Of a stretch of 64,000 nucleotides of DNA, positions 9,267 through 16,855 are shown in pieces. Made by a program: the position numbers and the translations under genes. Below the pieces are notes generated by a model. The model was not told the DNA's origin. It ran no database searches and was given only the letters and a program-made list of their open reading frames with translations. How positions within the stretch are numbered: the stretch's first letter is position 1; each line of letters opens with the position of its first letter. Source of the stretch: an uncultured Psychroserpens sp. (GTDB lineage: Bacteria > Bacteroidota > Bacteroidia > Flavobacteriales > Flavobacteriaceae); assembly GCF_947503375.1 (NCBI RefSeq), contig NZ_CANNDQ010000001.1, positions 248,001 to 312,000 on the forward strand, written 5' to 3'.

Positions 9267-9370
9267 GAGTAAGCTTCACAAGTAAAATTTTTACCTATAG
9301 TATGAATTAATATTTTCTCTTCTACGCTGTGTTTTTTATCTTTAGTATTCACTTAAAATAGATATATAAT

Positions 9371-9700
9371 ATGGGAAAATTTGAAATTAAAAAAGACAAG
9401 TCAGGACAGTTTAGATTTAATCTTAAAGCTGGTAATGGCCAGGTGATTTTAAGTAGTGAGGCGTATAAAGCTAAAGCGTCATGTGAAAACGGAATAGCAT
9501 CTGTTAGAACCAATTCAAAAGACGATTCCAAGTTTGAACGATTAGAAGCTAAGAATGGAAGTCCTTATTTCAATTTAAAAGCAACCAATGGTCAAGTTAT
9601 TGGGACTAGTGAGATGTATTCTAGTACTGATGCTATGGAAAACGGCATAGCTTAGGTAAAGAAAAATGCACCCGATGCTACTGTAGAAGATTATTCGTAA
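9371..9700 (+). pseudogene. YegP-like (DUF1508) protein with in-frame amber stop
   Basis: Two DUF1508 repeats are visible: KDKSGQFRFNLKAGNGQVIL...ENGIASV and KNGSPYFNLKATNGQVIGTSE...ENGIA. The second repeat is cut by TAG at 9653-9655, where the first repeat has Ser (NGIAS). A single C-to-A change in TCG would produce it. The frame after the stop reads VKKNAPDATVEDYS and then TAA at 9698-9700, exactly the expected family ending. The gene is either slightly truncated (94 of 109 residues) or read through. YegP-type proteins are small stress-associated proteins of unclear function. Confidence 0.8.
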
Positions 9701-9716
9701 GTAAACAATTAAAAAA

Positions 9717-9754
9717 TAAAGGCGAGTAAACTATTTAGTATGCTCGCTTTTTTT
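9717..9754 (+). terminator. terminator after the YegP-like gene
   Basis: The arms gcgag (9722-9726) and ctcgc (9743-9747) are flanked by an A run on the left and eight T on the right, 17 bases past the YegP-like stop. Confidence 0.65.
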
Positions 9755-9887
9755 ATATTCAAAATTCATGAAACTTAATAGTTGTTTTATTATAATTTGA
9801 AAGGGTGTTTTGATACGACTAGAATTTTTTGAAAACGGATAAGTAATGGCAAGTAGTATTCCTAATAAATAAAAACTCCAATCATCT

Positions 9888-10130
9888 TTAGCATGTGAAC
9901 CCATCCTTGAAAAAATCTTCCAGAGAAATATCAAATGCGGCTAAAACTTTAAGAAGTGAACTAAAGCGTAGATCTTGTCCATTTTCATATCTTCCATATT
10001 GTGCTCTTGGAATTTTATTATCAAAGGCAAATTGCTCATAATTCTTGTACCCCTTTTCAATTCTAATTTGCCTTAATCTTTCACCTAATTCTTGTAATTT
10101 TTTCTGTGTGTATTTATCATGTTTTCCCAT
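9888..10130 (-). CDS. XRE-family transcriptional regulator
   Basis: This 80-aa protein is essentially one helix-turn-helix domain (LRQIRIEKGYKNYEQFAFDN...QYGRYENGQ). I chose the ATG at 10130 (MGKHDKYTQ) over an upstream in-frame ATG at 10145, because the sequence from there matches the usual start of the family. The gap between it and the divergent lipoprotein gene carries a perfect 16-bp palindrome and related half-sites, so it probably autoregulates. It lies at the left edge of the mobile region. Confidence 0.8.
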   Translation of the reverse strand: MGKHDKYTQKKLQELGERLRQIRIEKGYKNYEQFAFDNKIPRAQYGRYENGQDLRFSSLLKVLAAFDISLEDFFKDGFTC

Positions 10131-10146
10131 AACACAAAGAGACAAG

Positions 10147-10187
10147 AGTTACTACTTTTTGACAACTACTTATAAGTAGTAACTTTT
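10147..10187. promoter_or_regulatory. operator of the XRE regulator: 16-bp perfect palindrome plus half-site
   Basis: actacttataagtagt (10165-10180) is a perfect palindrome. The half-site agttactact (10147-10156) is the inverse of agtagtaact at 10175-10184. The 13-mer agtagtaactttt (10175-10187) recurs exactly, in inverted orientation, at 13328-13340 upstream of the coupling-ATPase gene, suggesting a small regulon. Confidence 0.6.
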
Positions 10188-10212
10188 AAGTGGTTTTTTA
10201 AATTTTATTTCT

Positions 10213-10220
10213 TATGTTTG
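10213..10220 (+). promoter_or_regulatory. Bacteroidetes -7 box TATGTTTG
   Basis: This matches TAnnTTTG and lies 27 bases before the ATG at 10248. That supports this ATG over the upstream start at 10218, which would overlap the promoter. No clear -33 TTG is seen at the right spacing. Confidence 0.5.
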
Positions 10221-10247
10221 CCTCTATTAATCACAAAATCAGTACTT

Positions 10248-10733
10248 ATGAAAAAATTATCCTTTATTATTATAACTGTATCTATCCTTATTTTACATTC
10301 TTGCAGTTCAACCAGAGTAATTCAGACAACAGATTCAACTATTACTCCTGGAACTGATGTCCCTTTTTCTAAAATCTCAAATGAAAGTTTTGCCGAAAAT
10401 TATATTGGAGCCGATATCTATGTTGATTGCCAACTCTTATCCCAATCATCTGCTATGGCTCAATATTCAATAAAAAAAATACCTGATGGGCACTTTGCGT
10501 TTGAAGTTACTCATCGTGATGTAGAAATTAAAACTAATGAGCTTACAGGTATTACAGAAGGTTTAGTTGTATTAGCACCAAACAGTTTTTCAGACTTGAT
10601 TTTTTCTCTAAGTAAAGGAGATAAGTTAAAACTGAGAGGAGGCACTTTGGTAACAAAACCCAGAGGAGGAAAACTCCTTGGTTTGAATTCACGTTATATA
10701 CATTTTGTAGCCACAGAAATTGAAAAACTTTAA
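10248..10733 (+). CDS. putative lipoprotein, unknown function
   Basis: From ATG 10248 (MKKLSFIIITVSILILHSC) the product is 161 aa with a typical lipoprotein signal and lipidated Cys in LHSCSS. I recognise no domain. The mature part is beta-rich, ending in KLRGGTLVTKPRGGKLLG...YIHFVATEIE. It is transcribed away from the XRE regulator across the palindromic operator and is followed by a strong terminator, so it is a single-gene unit probably controlled by that regulator. Confidence 0.65.
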   Translation: MKKLSFIIITVSILILHSCSSTRVIQTTDSTITPGTDVPFSKISNESFAENYIGADIYVDCQLLSQSSAMAQYSIKKIPDGHFAFEVTHRDVEIKTNELTGITEGLVVLAPNSFSDLIFSLSKGDKLKLRGGTLVTKPRGGKLLGLNSRYIHFVATEIEKL

Positions 10734-10747
10734 TTCCCTTACAACTA

Positions 10748-10777
10748 AAACCCCATAATTCAATAATTATGGGGTTT
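10748..10777. terminator. bidirectional terminator
   Basis: aaaccccataatt (10748-10760) and aattatggggttt (10765-10777) form a perfect 13-bp stem with a CAAT loop, followed by a T-rich tract. It sits between convergent genes. Confidence 0.8.
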
Positions 10778-10830
10778 CTTCTGTTTTAAGACAAGTCTAA
10801 TACTTTCCATTTAAAGAGATAATATCATCC

Positions 10831-11130
10831 TTAGACGATTTTGGTTTTTTTCCTTTCTTCCGAATTAATATCTTCTTCCAATTGTTTTATAGTCCAAAGA
10901 ACAATAAGGTAGTTGCCATCAATAATTTTTTTTAGCTCACTTCTACTTAGGCTTTCAAGTTCTTCCGTATTCCATTTGTCAAAGTATCTATAATAGGTAA
11001 TCTGTCTTAACTCTTTATCACTATAATGATTCATCAGGCATATAATTGGTTCAGAAAAGTCATCTCTTTCTATATAATTAGAAAGCTTCTTCAATAGAAG
11101 AAGTATTCGTTTTTTATTTTTTAATTTCAT
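10831..11130 (-). CDS. hypothetical protein, mobile-element cargo
   Basis: This 99-aa charged, mostly helical protein (KKRILLLLKKLSNYIERDD) has no domain I recognise. It is the last gene of a three-gene minus-strand unit with the replication-type protein (24-bp gap) and the small gene beyond it. Confidence 0.5.
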   Translation of the reverse strand: MKLKNKKRILLLLKKLSNYIERDDFSEPIICLMNHYSDKELRQITYYRYFDKWNTEELESLSRSELKKIIDGNYLIVLWTIKQLEEDINSEERKKTKIV

Positions 11131-11154
11131 AAGTATTTCTATAATATTAAGGAT

Positions 11155-11670
11155 TTACACCCAATTATCTCTTTTAACTTGTTTCTCTTCTTCATTTTGT
11201 AATATCTCTTGCAGACGTTCTTGGTCTGTTAAACGCTCATTTGCACTGTACTTTTCTTTTGTAGAAATATCTTTTGTCGTAGGTAATAATTGCCCATTGT
11301 TTTTGTCATTTTTTGCTTTGTATAACGTAGAGTTTTCTTTGTTGTTAGTCTTTAATGCGTAGTAAATACGTTTGGCATTCTTTCGTCTCTGGGGATTATT
11401 TAATATGTTGCCATAATCATCTGTTAGAGTGATTAGGTTTAGCTCTAATAACTCATTGATTGCTGTGGTTACACTTCTTGATGAGAGTCCAACTTTTGAG
11501 AACTGTGAATGACTGATCCAATCTCTTGATTTTACATTCCCCTGTGTATCTCGCCACCCATAAGTATTACGAGCAATTTTTAAGTACACTCTGATAGCCG
11601 ATGCACTTAAATCAATCATAAGTTCATCAAAGAACCGATTCGGAATCGGAGTTGTGTATTTAAGCCTCAT
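11155..11670 (-). CDS. winged-helix replication-type protein (phage O / plasmid Rep-like N-terminus)
   Basis: The product (171 aa from the ATG at 11670) starts RLKYTTPIPNRFFDELM and continues ASAIRVYLKIARNTYGW and HSQFSKVGLSSRSVTTAINELLELNLI. This is the pattern of winged-helix N-termini of phage replication protein O and some plasmid initiators. In-frame ATGs also exist at 11676 and 11685. The C-terminus is short and charged, with no helicase-loader motif seen. It overlaps the upstream small gene, fits a plasmid-like element, and may bind the repeats at 11941-11986. Confidence 0.6.
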   Translation of the reverse strand: MRLKYTTPIPNRFFDELMIDLSASAIRVYLKIARNTYGWRDTQGNVKSRDWISHSQFSKVGLSSRSVTTAINELLELNLITLTDDYGNILNNPQRRKNAKRIYYALKTNNKENSTLYKAKNDKNNGQLLPTTKDISTKEKYSANERLTDQERLQEILQNEEEKQVKRDNWV

Positions 11671-11863
11671 GATCATTAAAGTCAATCACTGGTAATTCTT
11701 CGTTCTGATTGGCAAAAATTTGAAAATCATTTGGAAGATGGAATAAGCTTAAGTACCATCCTTTATTTGGAGTAACTTTGATAATTCCAACTTTGTTATG
11801 AATAACTTTCCCTCCTGAGTTAGGAATCTCTTTTCGACTAACGACATTATAAAATGTAGACAT
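11660..11863 (-). CDS. small hypothetical protein
   Basis: This 67-aa protein (MSTFYNVVSRKEIPNSGGKV) overlaps the start of the winged-helix gene, so it is probably translationally coupled. The sequence suggests a small beta-rich domain. No known family is recognised. It is the first gene of the unit. Confidence 0.5.
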   Translation of the reverse strand: MSTFYNVVSRKEIPNSGGKVIHNKVGIIKVTPNKGWYLSLFHLPNDFQIFANQNEELPVIDFNDHEA

Positions 11864-12148
11864 TTTAAGTTTTGTTTTAAGTAACCCTTAACCTTAGGTC
11901 TAAAGACCAATACTACTCAGCTCATAAAAATTTTTGTCATATACTTTTACGACATTGGTGTTCCGTACTATATCTTTTGCGACGTTATGTCATTAAAATA
12001 TAATGCCTTATTTAATAAGGGCAGCTAGAACACCTTTTTGGTGGTAAACAAATCAAAAAGTATTAACTAAATAAATAAGTTTTTGTGAGGTTCGATAGTA
12101 TTTATAGTTAAAGGTACTATTAGTATTATATTCCAATTCCAATACAAA
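11864..12148. other. non-coding control region with direct repeats and hairpins; possible plasmid-type origin
   Basis: No convincing gene is present. The 13-mer cttttrcgacrtt occurs twice exactly 30 bases apart (11944-11956 and 11974-11986). Hairpins are seen at 11898-11909 (ggtct/agacc), 12006-12021 (ccttat/ataagg) and 12031-12043 (cacc/ggtg). Repeats at helical spacing upstream of a replication-type gene could be iterons or recombinase arm sites. This is inference. Confidence 0.4.
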
Positions 12149-12171
12149 AGCAATCTTCATTTGAGATTGCT
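12149..12171 (-). terminator. terminator of the integrase gene
   Basis: agcaatct (12149-12156) pairs with agattgct (12164-12171) around a 7-base loop. On the minus strand it is followed by TTTTGTATT. It lies 9 bases beyond the integrase stop. Confidence 0.65.
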
Positions 12172-12179
12172 GTTTATTT

Positions 12180-13061
12180 TTATGCTACCTGTAAAAACTT
12201 TTCTGCCGTTTCTAGATATCTGCTCTCTGATAATTGTAGATAGTTAAAACTAGATTCTGGACTGACATGTCTGAGAATGGCACTTACATCTCTAACAGTT
12301 CCTCCACGTTCTAATATTTCATTAGCTTTTCCATGACGAAATGAGTGAGGTGTGATATCTTTATCAACCATCGCATCCTTAGCTATTTGCTTAACCCACC
12401 TTTGAATACTCTTAACCGTATATGGTTTTCCTGTTTTTCGATTCACTAATAGATATTTTGAGGATACCGACATACATAGTCTAATACCTAAATAAATGTT
12501 CATGAGTTCATTGGTCTCACTTCCCCAGACTACTAGATTATATCGCATCGTTTTTCGAGTTCTAATTTTAGCTGTTCTAAGCCCATTATTTCCTGGGTTT
12601 CCTATATCGTTAAGTTTGATATCCAATAGCTCGCTTACCCGCATTCCAGTATCCCAAAGAAGATGAAGCACCAATTTCTTTTGGAGATCACTTAAATATC
12701 TCTCATCCAATATATCATTCATGAATTCGAAGTCTGAACTGGTGACTATTGCTTTTTCTGGGCTAATAAATTTAATGCGTTTTATTTCCTTTGGATTTAA
12801 ATTTACCTCTCCACGTCCGTTCCAAAACCAGAAGAAGTTTTTTAAAATATCAGATGAGTAAGCTATCGTTGAAGGAGCATAGTTCCCTTTCATGCTATTT
12901 TGAAATGCCACAACATCATCTCCCGTCACATCCAATAGACAGGACTTTGGCATGATGAAATGCATAAAGTCATCTAATCGTTTCTTGTACCTATAAAATG
13001 CAGAATTAGTGTGACCTTCTTTCCACTTTAAATAAATCTGTATTGCTTTTTGAATTGTCAT
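12180..13061 (-). CDS. tyrosine recombinase / integrase
   Basis: From MTIQKAIQIYLKW at 13061 the product is 293 aa: an N-terminal SAM-like core-binding domain and a C-terminal catalytic domain. The catalytic set is Arg (TGMRVSELL), HSFRH (His and Arg), His (LRHVS) and the tyrosine nucleophile (FNYL). The frame is open to 13136, but the extra 25 residues would cover a strong hairpin, so I prefer the inner start. It is probably the recombinase that integrates the surrounding mobile element. No att site or tRNA gene could be identified next to it. Confidence 0.88.
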   Translation of the reverse strand: MTIQKAIQIYLKWKEGHTNSAFYRYKKRLDDFMHFIMPKSCLLDVTGDDVVAFQNSMKGNYAPSTIAYSSDILKNFFWFWNGRGEVNLNPKEIKRIKFISPEKAIVTSSDFEFMNDILDERYLSDLQKKLVLHLLWDTGMRVSELLDIKLNDIGNPGNNGLRTAKIRTRKTMRYNLVVWGSETNELMNIYLGIRLCMSVSSKYLLVNRKTGKPYTVKSIQRWVKQIAKDAMVDKDITPHSFRHGKANEILERGGTVRDVSAILRHVSPESSFNYLQLSESRYLETAEKFLQVA

Positions 13062-13069
13062 ATCACATA

Positions 13070-13102
13070 AAAGACCCGCCAAAGGAAATCTAGCGGGTCT
13101 TT
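13070..13102 (-). promoter_or_regulatory. hairpin with T tail in the integrase leader (attenuator or terminator)
   Basis: aaagacccgc (13070-13079) pairs perfectly with gcgggtcttt (13093-13102) around a 13-base loop. On the minus strand the stem ends in TTTT just before the preferred ATG. It could be an upstream terminator or an attenuator limiting integrase expression. Confidence 0.5.
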
Positions 13103-13136
13103 CATATACCCCTGCTACGTATGGCAGATTTGACAA

Positions 13137-13553
13137 TCAAAAATATATTAATGCCAAATCTCGCTTAGTGAGAGATACAATGATAAACTCGCGTTGTTTC
13201 CTTAGTTTGAAACATATGCTCCAAACGACCCTTTCGGGCAACGAGGTTTCTTTTTAATTTGTTTACCACTTGTAGTGTATATCATAATAAAAATAAAATC
13301 AAGATTCAAAGTCTTTGAATCTCAAGTAAAAGTTACTACTGGCATTTATGACTTTGCTATGATATAATGGAGATAAGCAAAGCAGTTTTTATCTACCAGT
13401 TAGTCATTTCAGCTTATCACTCCATCTCTATACAGCCAGTTCTTTTCCCCATCCGATAATCGGCATTTGATAATTTCTTCATATTGTCAATCTTATCGGA
13501 TTATATAATTTAAAACACCCAAATCTTTTACTCATTTCACACCTTATAGCTAT
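13137..13553. promoter_or_regulatory. repeat-dense intergenic region upstream of the coupling ATPase (oriT or operator candidate)
   Basis: No gene is seen. It holds a 19-bp palindrome gattcaaagtctttgaatc (13303-13321), the 13-mer shared with the XRE operator (13328-13340), an inverted pair ggagataagc / gcttatcactcc (13369-13378, 13412-13423), and ccgataatcgg (13453-13463) inside a wider inverted repeat atccgataa / ttatcggat (13451-13459, 13493-13501). Clustered inverted repeats next to a coupling-protein gene resemble transfer origins, but no relaxase gene is present in the window. Confidence 0.45.
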
Positions 13554-14717
13554 ATGTCTTTTGACCCATTTAAGGTGAGTTATTTTGCTAGAGCAAACTT
13601 TAGAAATGATGGACAACTCTTTGGGATTCTTCAGAAGGACAGAATGATGCATCTCTATTGTTTTGGTAAAACATCTAGTGGTAAAACAACATTATTGCAA
13701 ACCTTAATGTCAGAAGATCTATTGGCAAATAGAGGTTTCATGTTTCTTGATCCTCATGGGGATTCTGCAAAATTTATGGCCGAGTATATTCGTCAGCGGT
13801 TTCCTTTAACGAAATACATTTATTTTGATGTAACTGACCCGAATATTCCTTTCGGTTATAACCCTTTAAGACAAGTGAGCCCTGCTAAAAGGTCACTAGT
13901 GGCCTCCAATATCCTTGAAATTTTTCAGCGTAATTGGAAATCTGCTTGGGGAATGAAAATGGAACACATCTTAAGAATGTGTTTGCTTGGTCTATTAGAC
14001 AAACCTGGCTCAAATCTATCAGACATTTTAAAATTGATGCATGACTCGTCCTTTAGAGCATCTTGTATTCCCTATATCCGAAATGAAGCGGTTAAAACTT
14101 TCTTTGAAAAGGAATTTCCAAAGTACAAACCAAACGACTTACTTCCGATTCTAAATAAGTTAGGTGCATTGCTTTCTCATGATATTGTCAAACGCATATT
14201 GGTCGATAATACGGAGCAACTATCTCTTCGATCGATAATCGACGATGGCACAGTTCTTATTATCAACTTAGCCAAAGGGGCAGTAGGAACCGATGTGGCC
14301 AATATTATTGGTGGACTGCTTCTCACTTCCCTTTCATCTGCGGCCTTCTCAAGAATTGACTCACCAATTGAAAGTCGTAAGCCATATTTCTATTACATCG
14401 ATGAGTTTCAAACTCTCAGTGGTTCAGAACTCATTTCAGAACTACTGGCACAAATTCGAAAGTTTGCTATTGGACTCAATCTTAGCAATCAGTATCTGCA
14501 TCAACTTGATCCTGATGTAAGAGCAAGCATTCTTGGAAACATTGGAACCATTATTTGCTTCCGTCTTGGAATACAAGATGCACGTCTTATGGAAAAGGAG
14601 TTTTATCCAGAGTTCAAAGCTTCGGATTTCACTTCCCTTCCAAACCATTCCATTTATCTCAGACTTATGATTGATGGGAGACCTTCAAAGCCGTTCAGCG
14701 CAGACACTGTTCTATAG
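13554..14717 (+). CDS. VirD4/TraG-like conjugative coupling ATPase (soluble, short form)
   Basis: This 387-aa P-loop ATPase has Walker A in YCFGKTSSGKTTLL (38-45), a FMFLDPHGDS motif typical of TraD/VirD4 and HerA-type motors, Walker B in YFYYIDEFQ, and a late motif (NLSNQYLHQLD) of the TraM-recognition region. There is no N-terminal transmembrane segment, which full coupling proteins have. It may therefore be a stand-alone DNA-pumping ATPase of a mobilisable element. RadC-like and Dam-like genes follow in the same direction. Confidence 0.8.
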   Translation: MSFDPFKVSYFARANFRNDGQLFGILQKDRMMHLYCFGKTSSGKTTLLQTLMSEDLLANRGFMFLDPHGDSAKFMAEYIRQRFPLTKYIYFDVTDPNIPFGYNPLRQVSPAKRSLVASNILEIFQRNWKSAWGMKMEHILRMCLLGLLDKPGSNLSDILKLMHDSSFRASCIPYIRNEAVKTFFEKEFPKYKPNDLLPILNKLGALLSHDIVKRILVDNTEQLSLRSIIDDGTVLIINLAKGAVGTDVANIIGGLLLTSLSSAAFSRIDSPIESRKPYFYYIDEFQTLSGSELISELLAQIRKFAIGLNLSNQYLHQLDPDVRASILGNIGTIICFRLGIQDARLMEKEFYPEFKASDFTSLPNHSIYLRLMIDGRPSKPFSADTVL

Positions 14718-14759
14718 CAACCTAAAGCTGACTATACATTAATTTAATACAGATTAACT

Positions 14760-15227
14760 ATGAAACCACTTTTACCTAGTACACAACTTTTCAGTTGCTG
14801 TGAATTAGAAATGCACTATAAACGAGCACTTTTTAAAACCATGATCCATATTAGAGGCTCAAAAGAAGCTAATCACAGATTTAGACAGTTTATCGACCTT
14901 AATAAGATCAATCATAAAGAATTCTTTTGGGTCATGTGCTTAACCAATGCAAATCGAGTGACGGTTATCTCAGAAATTGGCTCTGGAAGTACTAAAGGTG
15001 TTCACATGAACACCAAAGAAGTTTTTCAAAATGCCATTCTAAGCAATTCAGCAGCCATCATTATCGCCCATAACCATCCATCAGGAATTCTTAAACCTTC
15101 TGAAACGGATAAAAATTATACGCAGAAGTTAATTCCACTATGTGAGGTTTTAGATATTACCTTATTAGATCATTTGATCTTGACACAGGAGGATTACTAT
15201 TCATTTTCTGATAATCACATCCTCTAG
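14760..15227 (+). CDS. RadC-like JAB/MPN domain protein
   Basis: This 155-aa protein has the JAMM metal-binding motif HNHPSG...SETD (His104, His106, Asp117). It lacks the helix-hairpin-helix N-terminus of chromosomal RadC, as is usual for the plasmid and ICE-borne JAB proteins of Bacteroidetes. The biochemical role of bacterial RadC-type proteins is unsettled. Position between a coupling ATPase and a DNA methylase marks it as mobile-element cargo. Confidence 0.85.
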   Translation: MKPLLPSTQLFSCCELEMHYKRALFKTMIHIRGSKEANHRFRQFIDLNKINHKEFFWVMCLTNANRVTVISEIGSGSTKGVHMNTKEVFQNAILSNSAAIIIAHNHPSGILKPSETDKNYTQKLIPLCEVLDITLLDHLILTQEDYYSFSDNHIL

Positions 15228-15270
15228 CATACACTTCCCTTTTACACACTCTTAATCTCTTTTCTTCTAT

Positions 15271-16068
15271 ATGCCAAAAACTCCAATAACTTATTATGGA
15301 GGCAAGATCAATATGGTATCAGCCATACTGCCATTGATTCCAGAACATCGTGTTTATACAGAAGCCTTTTTTGGAGGTGGCGCGATCTTTTTTGCTAAGT
15401 CCCCTTCTGAAGCAGAAGTTATTAGCGATACCAATAATATGGTGGTTAATTTCTATGAGGTTGTTATTACTGACTTTGACAATCTTAAAAGAAAAATTGA
15501 AGCCACTTTGTTCTCTCGAGCTACCTATTCTGTTGCTGTTGCAATTTATCGAATGCCTCACTTGTTTTCAAAATTGCAACAAGCTTGGGCATTCTATGTG
15601 GGCACTAATATGGGGTTTTCATGTCAGATTGGGTCTTGGGGTTATGACAAATACTCTAAGCGCGTCAAGGCGTTTCGAAACAAGAAGCTTCAATTTAATG
15701 AAGATGTCTTTAAACGTTTAGAGAATGTCCAGATAGAAAGTGTGGATGCCTGTAAAGTAATTAAGAGTAGGGATACAGTAGATGCTTTCCATTATGTAGA
15801 TCCGCCATATATTGATTCAAATCAAGGACATTATGATGGATACACAGAAACCGATTATAAAAGGCTTCTAGATACTCTTGCAAATATTAAGGGTAAGTTT
15901 CTTTTAAGCTCCTATCCATCTGAAATTTTGGAAGAATACACCAAACAAAACGGTTGGTACACCAAGACTTTTGATAAACCCCTATCAGCTCGAAAGGCAA
16001 CTTCTGGTGTCACTAGAGGCCGTAAGATAGAAGTACTCACCGCAAACTACTCGCTAGAGCGAGATTAA
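15271..16068 (+). CDS. D12-class N6-adenine DNA methyltransferase (Dam-like)
   Basis: This 265-aa enzyme methylates adenine in DNA. It has the N-terminal PITYYGGK, the SAM-binding EAFFGGGAIFF (31-41) and the catalytic HYVDPPY (DPPY 177-180), in the order of the D12/Dam class. No restriction endonuclease is adjacent, so it looks like an orphan methylase that protects or regulates the element. The start ATG at 15271 follows the JAB gene by 43 bases. Confidence 0.9.
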   Translation: MPKTPITYYGGKINMVSAILPLIPEHRVYTEAFFGGGAIFFAKSPSEAEVISDTNNMVVNFYEVVITDFDNLKRKIEATLFSRATYSVAVAIYRMPHLFSKLQQAWAFYVGTNMGFSCQIGSWGYDKYSKRVKAFRNKKLQFNEDVFKRLENVQIESVDACKVIKSRDTVDAFHYVDPPYIDSNQGHYDGYTETDYKRLLDTLANIKGKFLLSSYPSEILEEYTKQNGWYTKTFDKPLSARKATSGVTRGRKIEVLTANYSLERD

Positions 16069-16120
16069 GCTAATTAATATTAATCAGTAATCAAATCGAT
16101 TACATAAAAACTAAATACGT

Positions 16121-16483
16121 ATGAAAAAAGTAATTGACAAGACAGTCAACCTAGATCTGGTTGGTGTTAATGGAAATGCTTATGCCATTATGGGAGTCTT
16201 TCAAAAGAAAGCCGAAGAAGAAGGCTGGAGTACTTCAGAAATTGAAATGGTATTTGCCGAAGCTAAAAGTGGTGATTATGACCATCTGCTGGCAACAATT
16301 CTAAATCATTGTGAAATGATTCCAGAAAATGAAAGTATTGACCCAAAAGAAGTTTGGAACATCTTACAGCGCCTGGGACATCACGCACATTATCTAGCTA
16401 CAAAACCTGTAGCATTTTGGGATGAGTATGATCGAAGTAATTATCGCTCGCTCAGAATCAAAGCTGGAAAAGAAAAACTTTAA
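16121..16483 (+). CDS. hypothetical protein of phage/plasmid type
   Basis: This 120-aa acidic, helical protein (NLDLVGVNGNAYAIMGVFQKKA) has no assigned function that I recognise. The beginning resembles small proteins common on Bacteroidetes plasmids and phages. It sits 52 bases downstream of the methylase and 21 bases upstream of the next gene, in one operon. Confidence 0.6.
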   Translation: MKKVIDKTVNLDLVGVNGNAYAIMGVFQKKAEEEGWSTSEIEMVFAEAKSGDYDHLLATILNHCEMIPENESIDPKEVWNILQRLGHHAHYLATKPVAFWDEYDRSNYRSLRIKAGKEKL

Positions 16484-16504
16484 ACATTTTAAAATTCAAT
16501 AATT

Positions 16505-16855
16505 ATGAAAACAAACAAAGAACAATTAATGAAATACTTTGCTACGGTTTTACGTAACCGAGCACTGGGAAAAGAAACAGATTCTCTGATGAGTAAAAAC
16601 CTTGCGTTTTACTTTTCAAGAAAGGAACTTATCGAAATTTTAAAGAAGAAATTTAATGGAACCATTCCTAAAGAACATAACCTTGTGGAATTAGAAAACA
16701 AAGAACTTCTAGAACTTATAGGAGATGAACTATTTATCATTTCCTATGTCACTGAAAAATGGAGCAAGGAGATTTCTGAAAAGAAACCTTCTACGCGTTC
16801 AAGTGTAACTCAAAAACCTAAACCCAATGACAAAAAAGATTTGAAGACAAGCTAA
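16505..16855 (+). CDS. hypothetical protein
   Basis: This 116-aa protein is basic and helical with a low-complexity lysine/serine-rich tail (EKKPSTRSSVTQKPKPNDKK). No domain is recognised. Its last codons overlap the apparent start (16827) of the next, interrupted gene, so the two were probably coupled. Confidence 0.55.
   Translation: MKTNKEQLMKYFATVLRNRALGKETDSLMSKNLAFYFSRKELIEILKKKFNGTIPKEHNLVELENKELLELIGDELFIISYVTEKWSKEISEKKPSTRSSVTQKPKPNDKKDLKTS

Noticed and set aside
9731..9934. 67-aa minus-strand frame with a hydrophobic stretch next to the XRE gene
   Set aside because: It overlaps the end of the XRE gene and the terminator after the YegP-like gene, and shows no family pattern.
12092..12102. 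ggttcgatag resembling a tRNA T-loop
   Set aside because: No acceptor stem, anticodon arm or CCA could be folded around it, so it is not called as a tRNA or attachment-site remnant.
13554..14717. Reading the coupling ATPase as HerA of a HerA-SIR2 defence pair
   Set aside because: It is 10 kb from the SIR2 gene, in another operon with RadC-like and Dam-like genes, and has TraM-type motifs.
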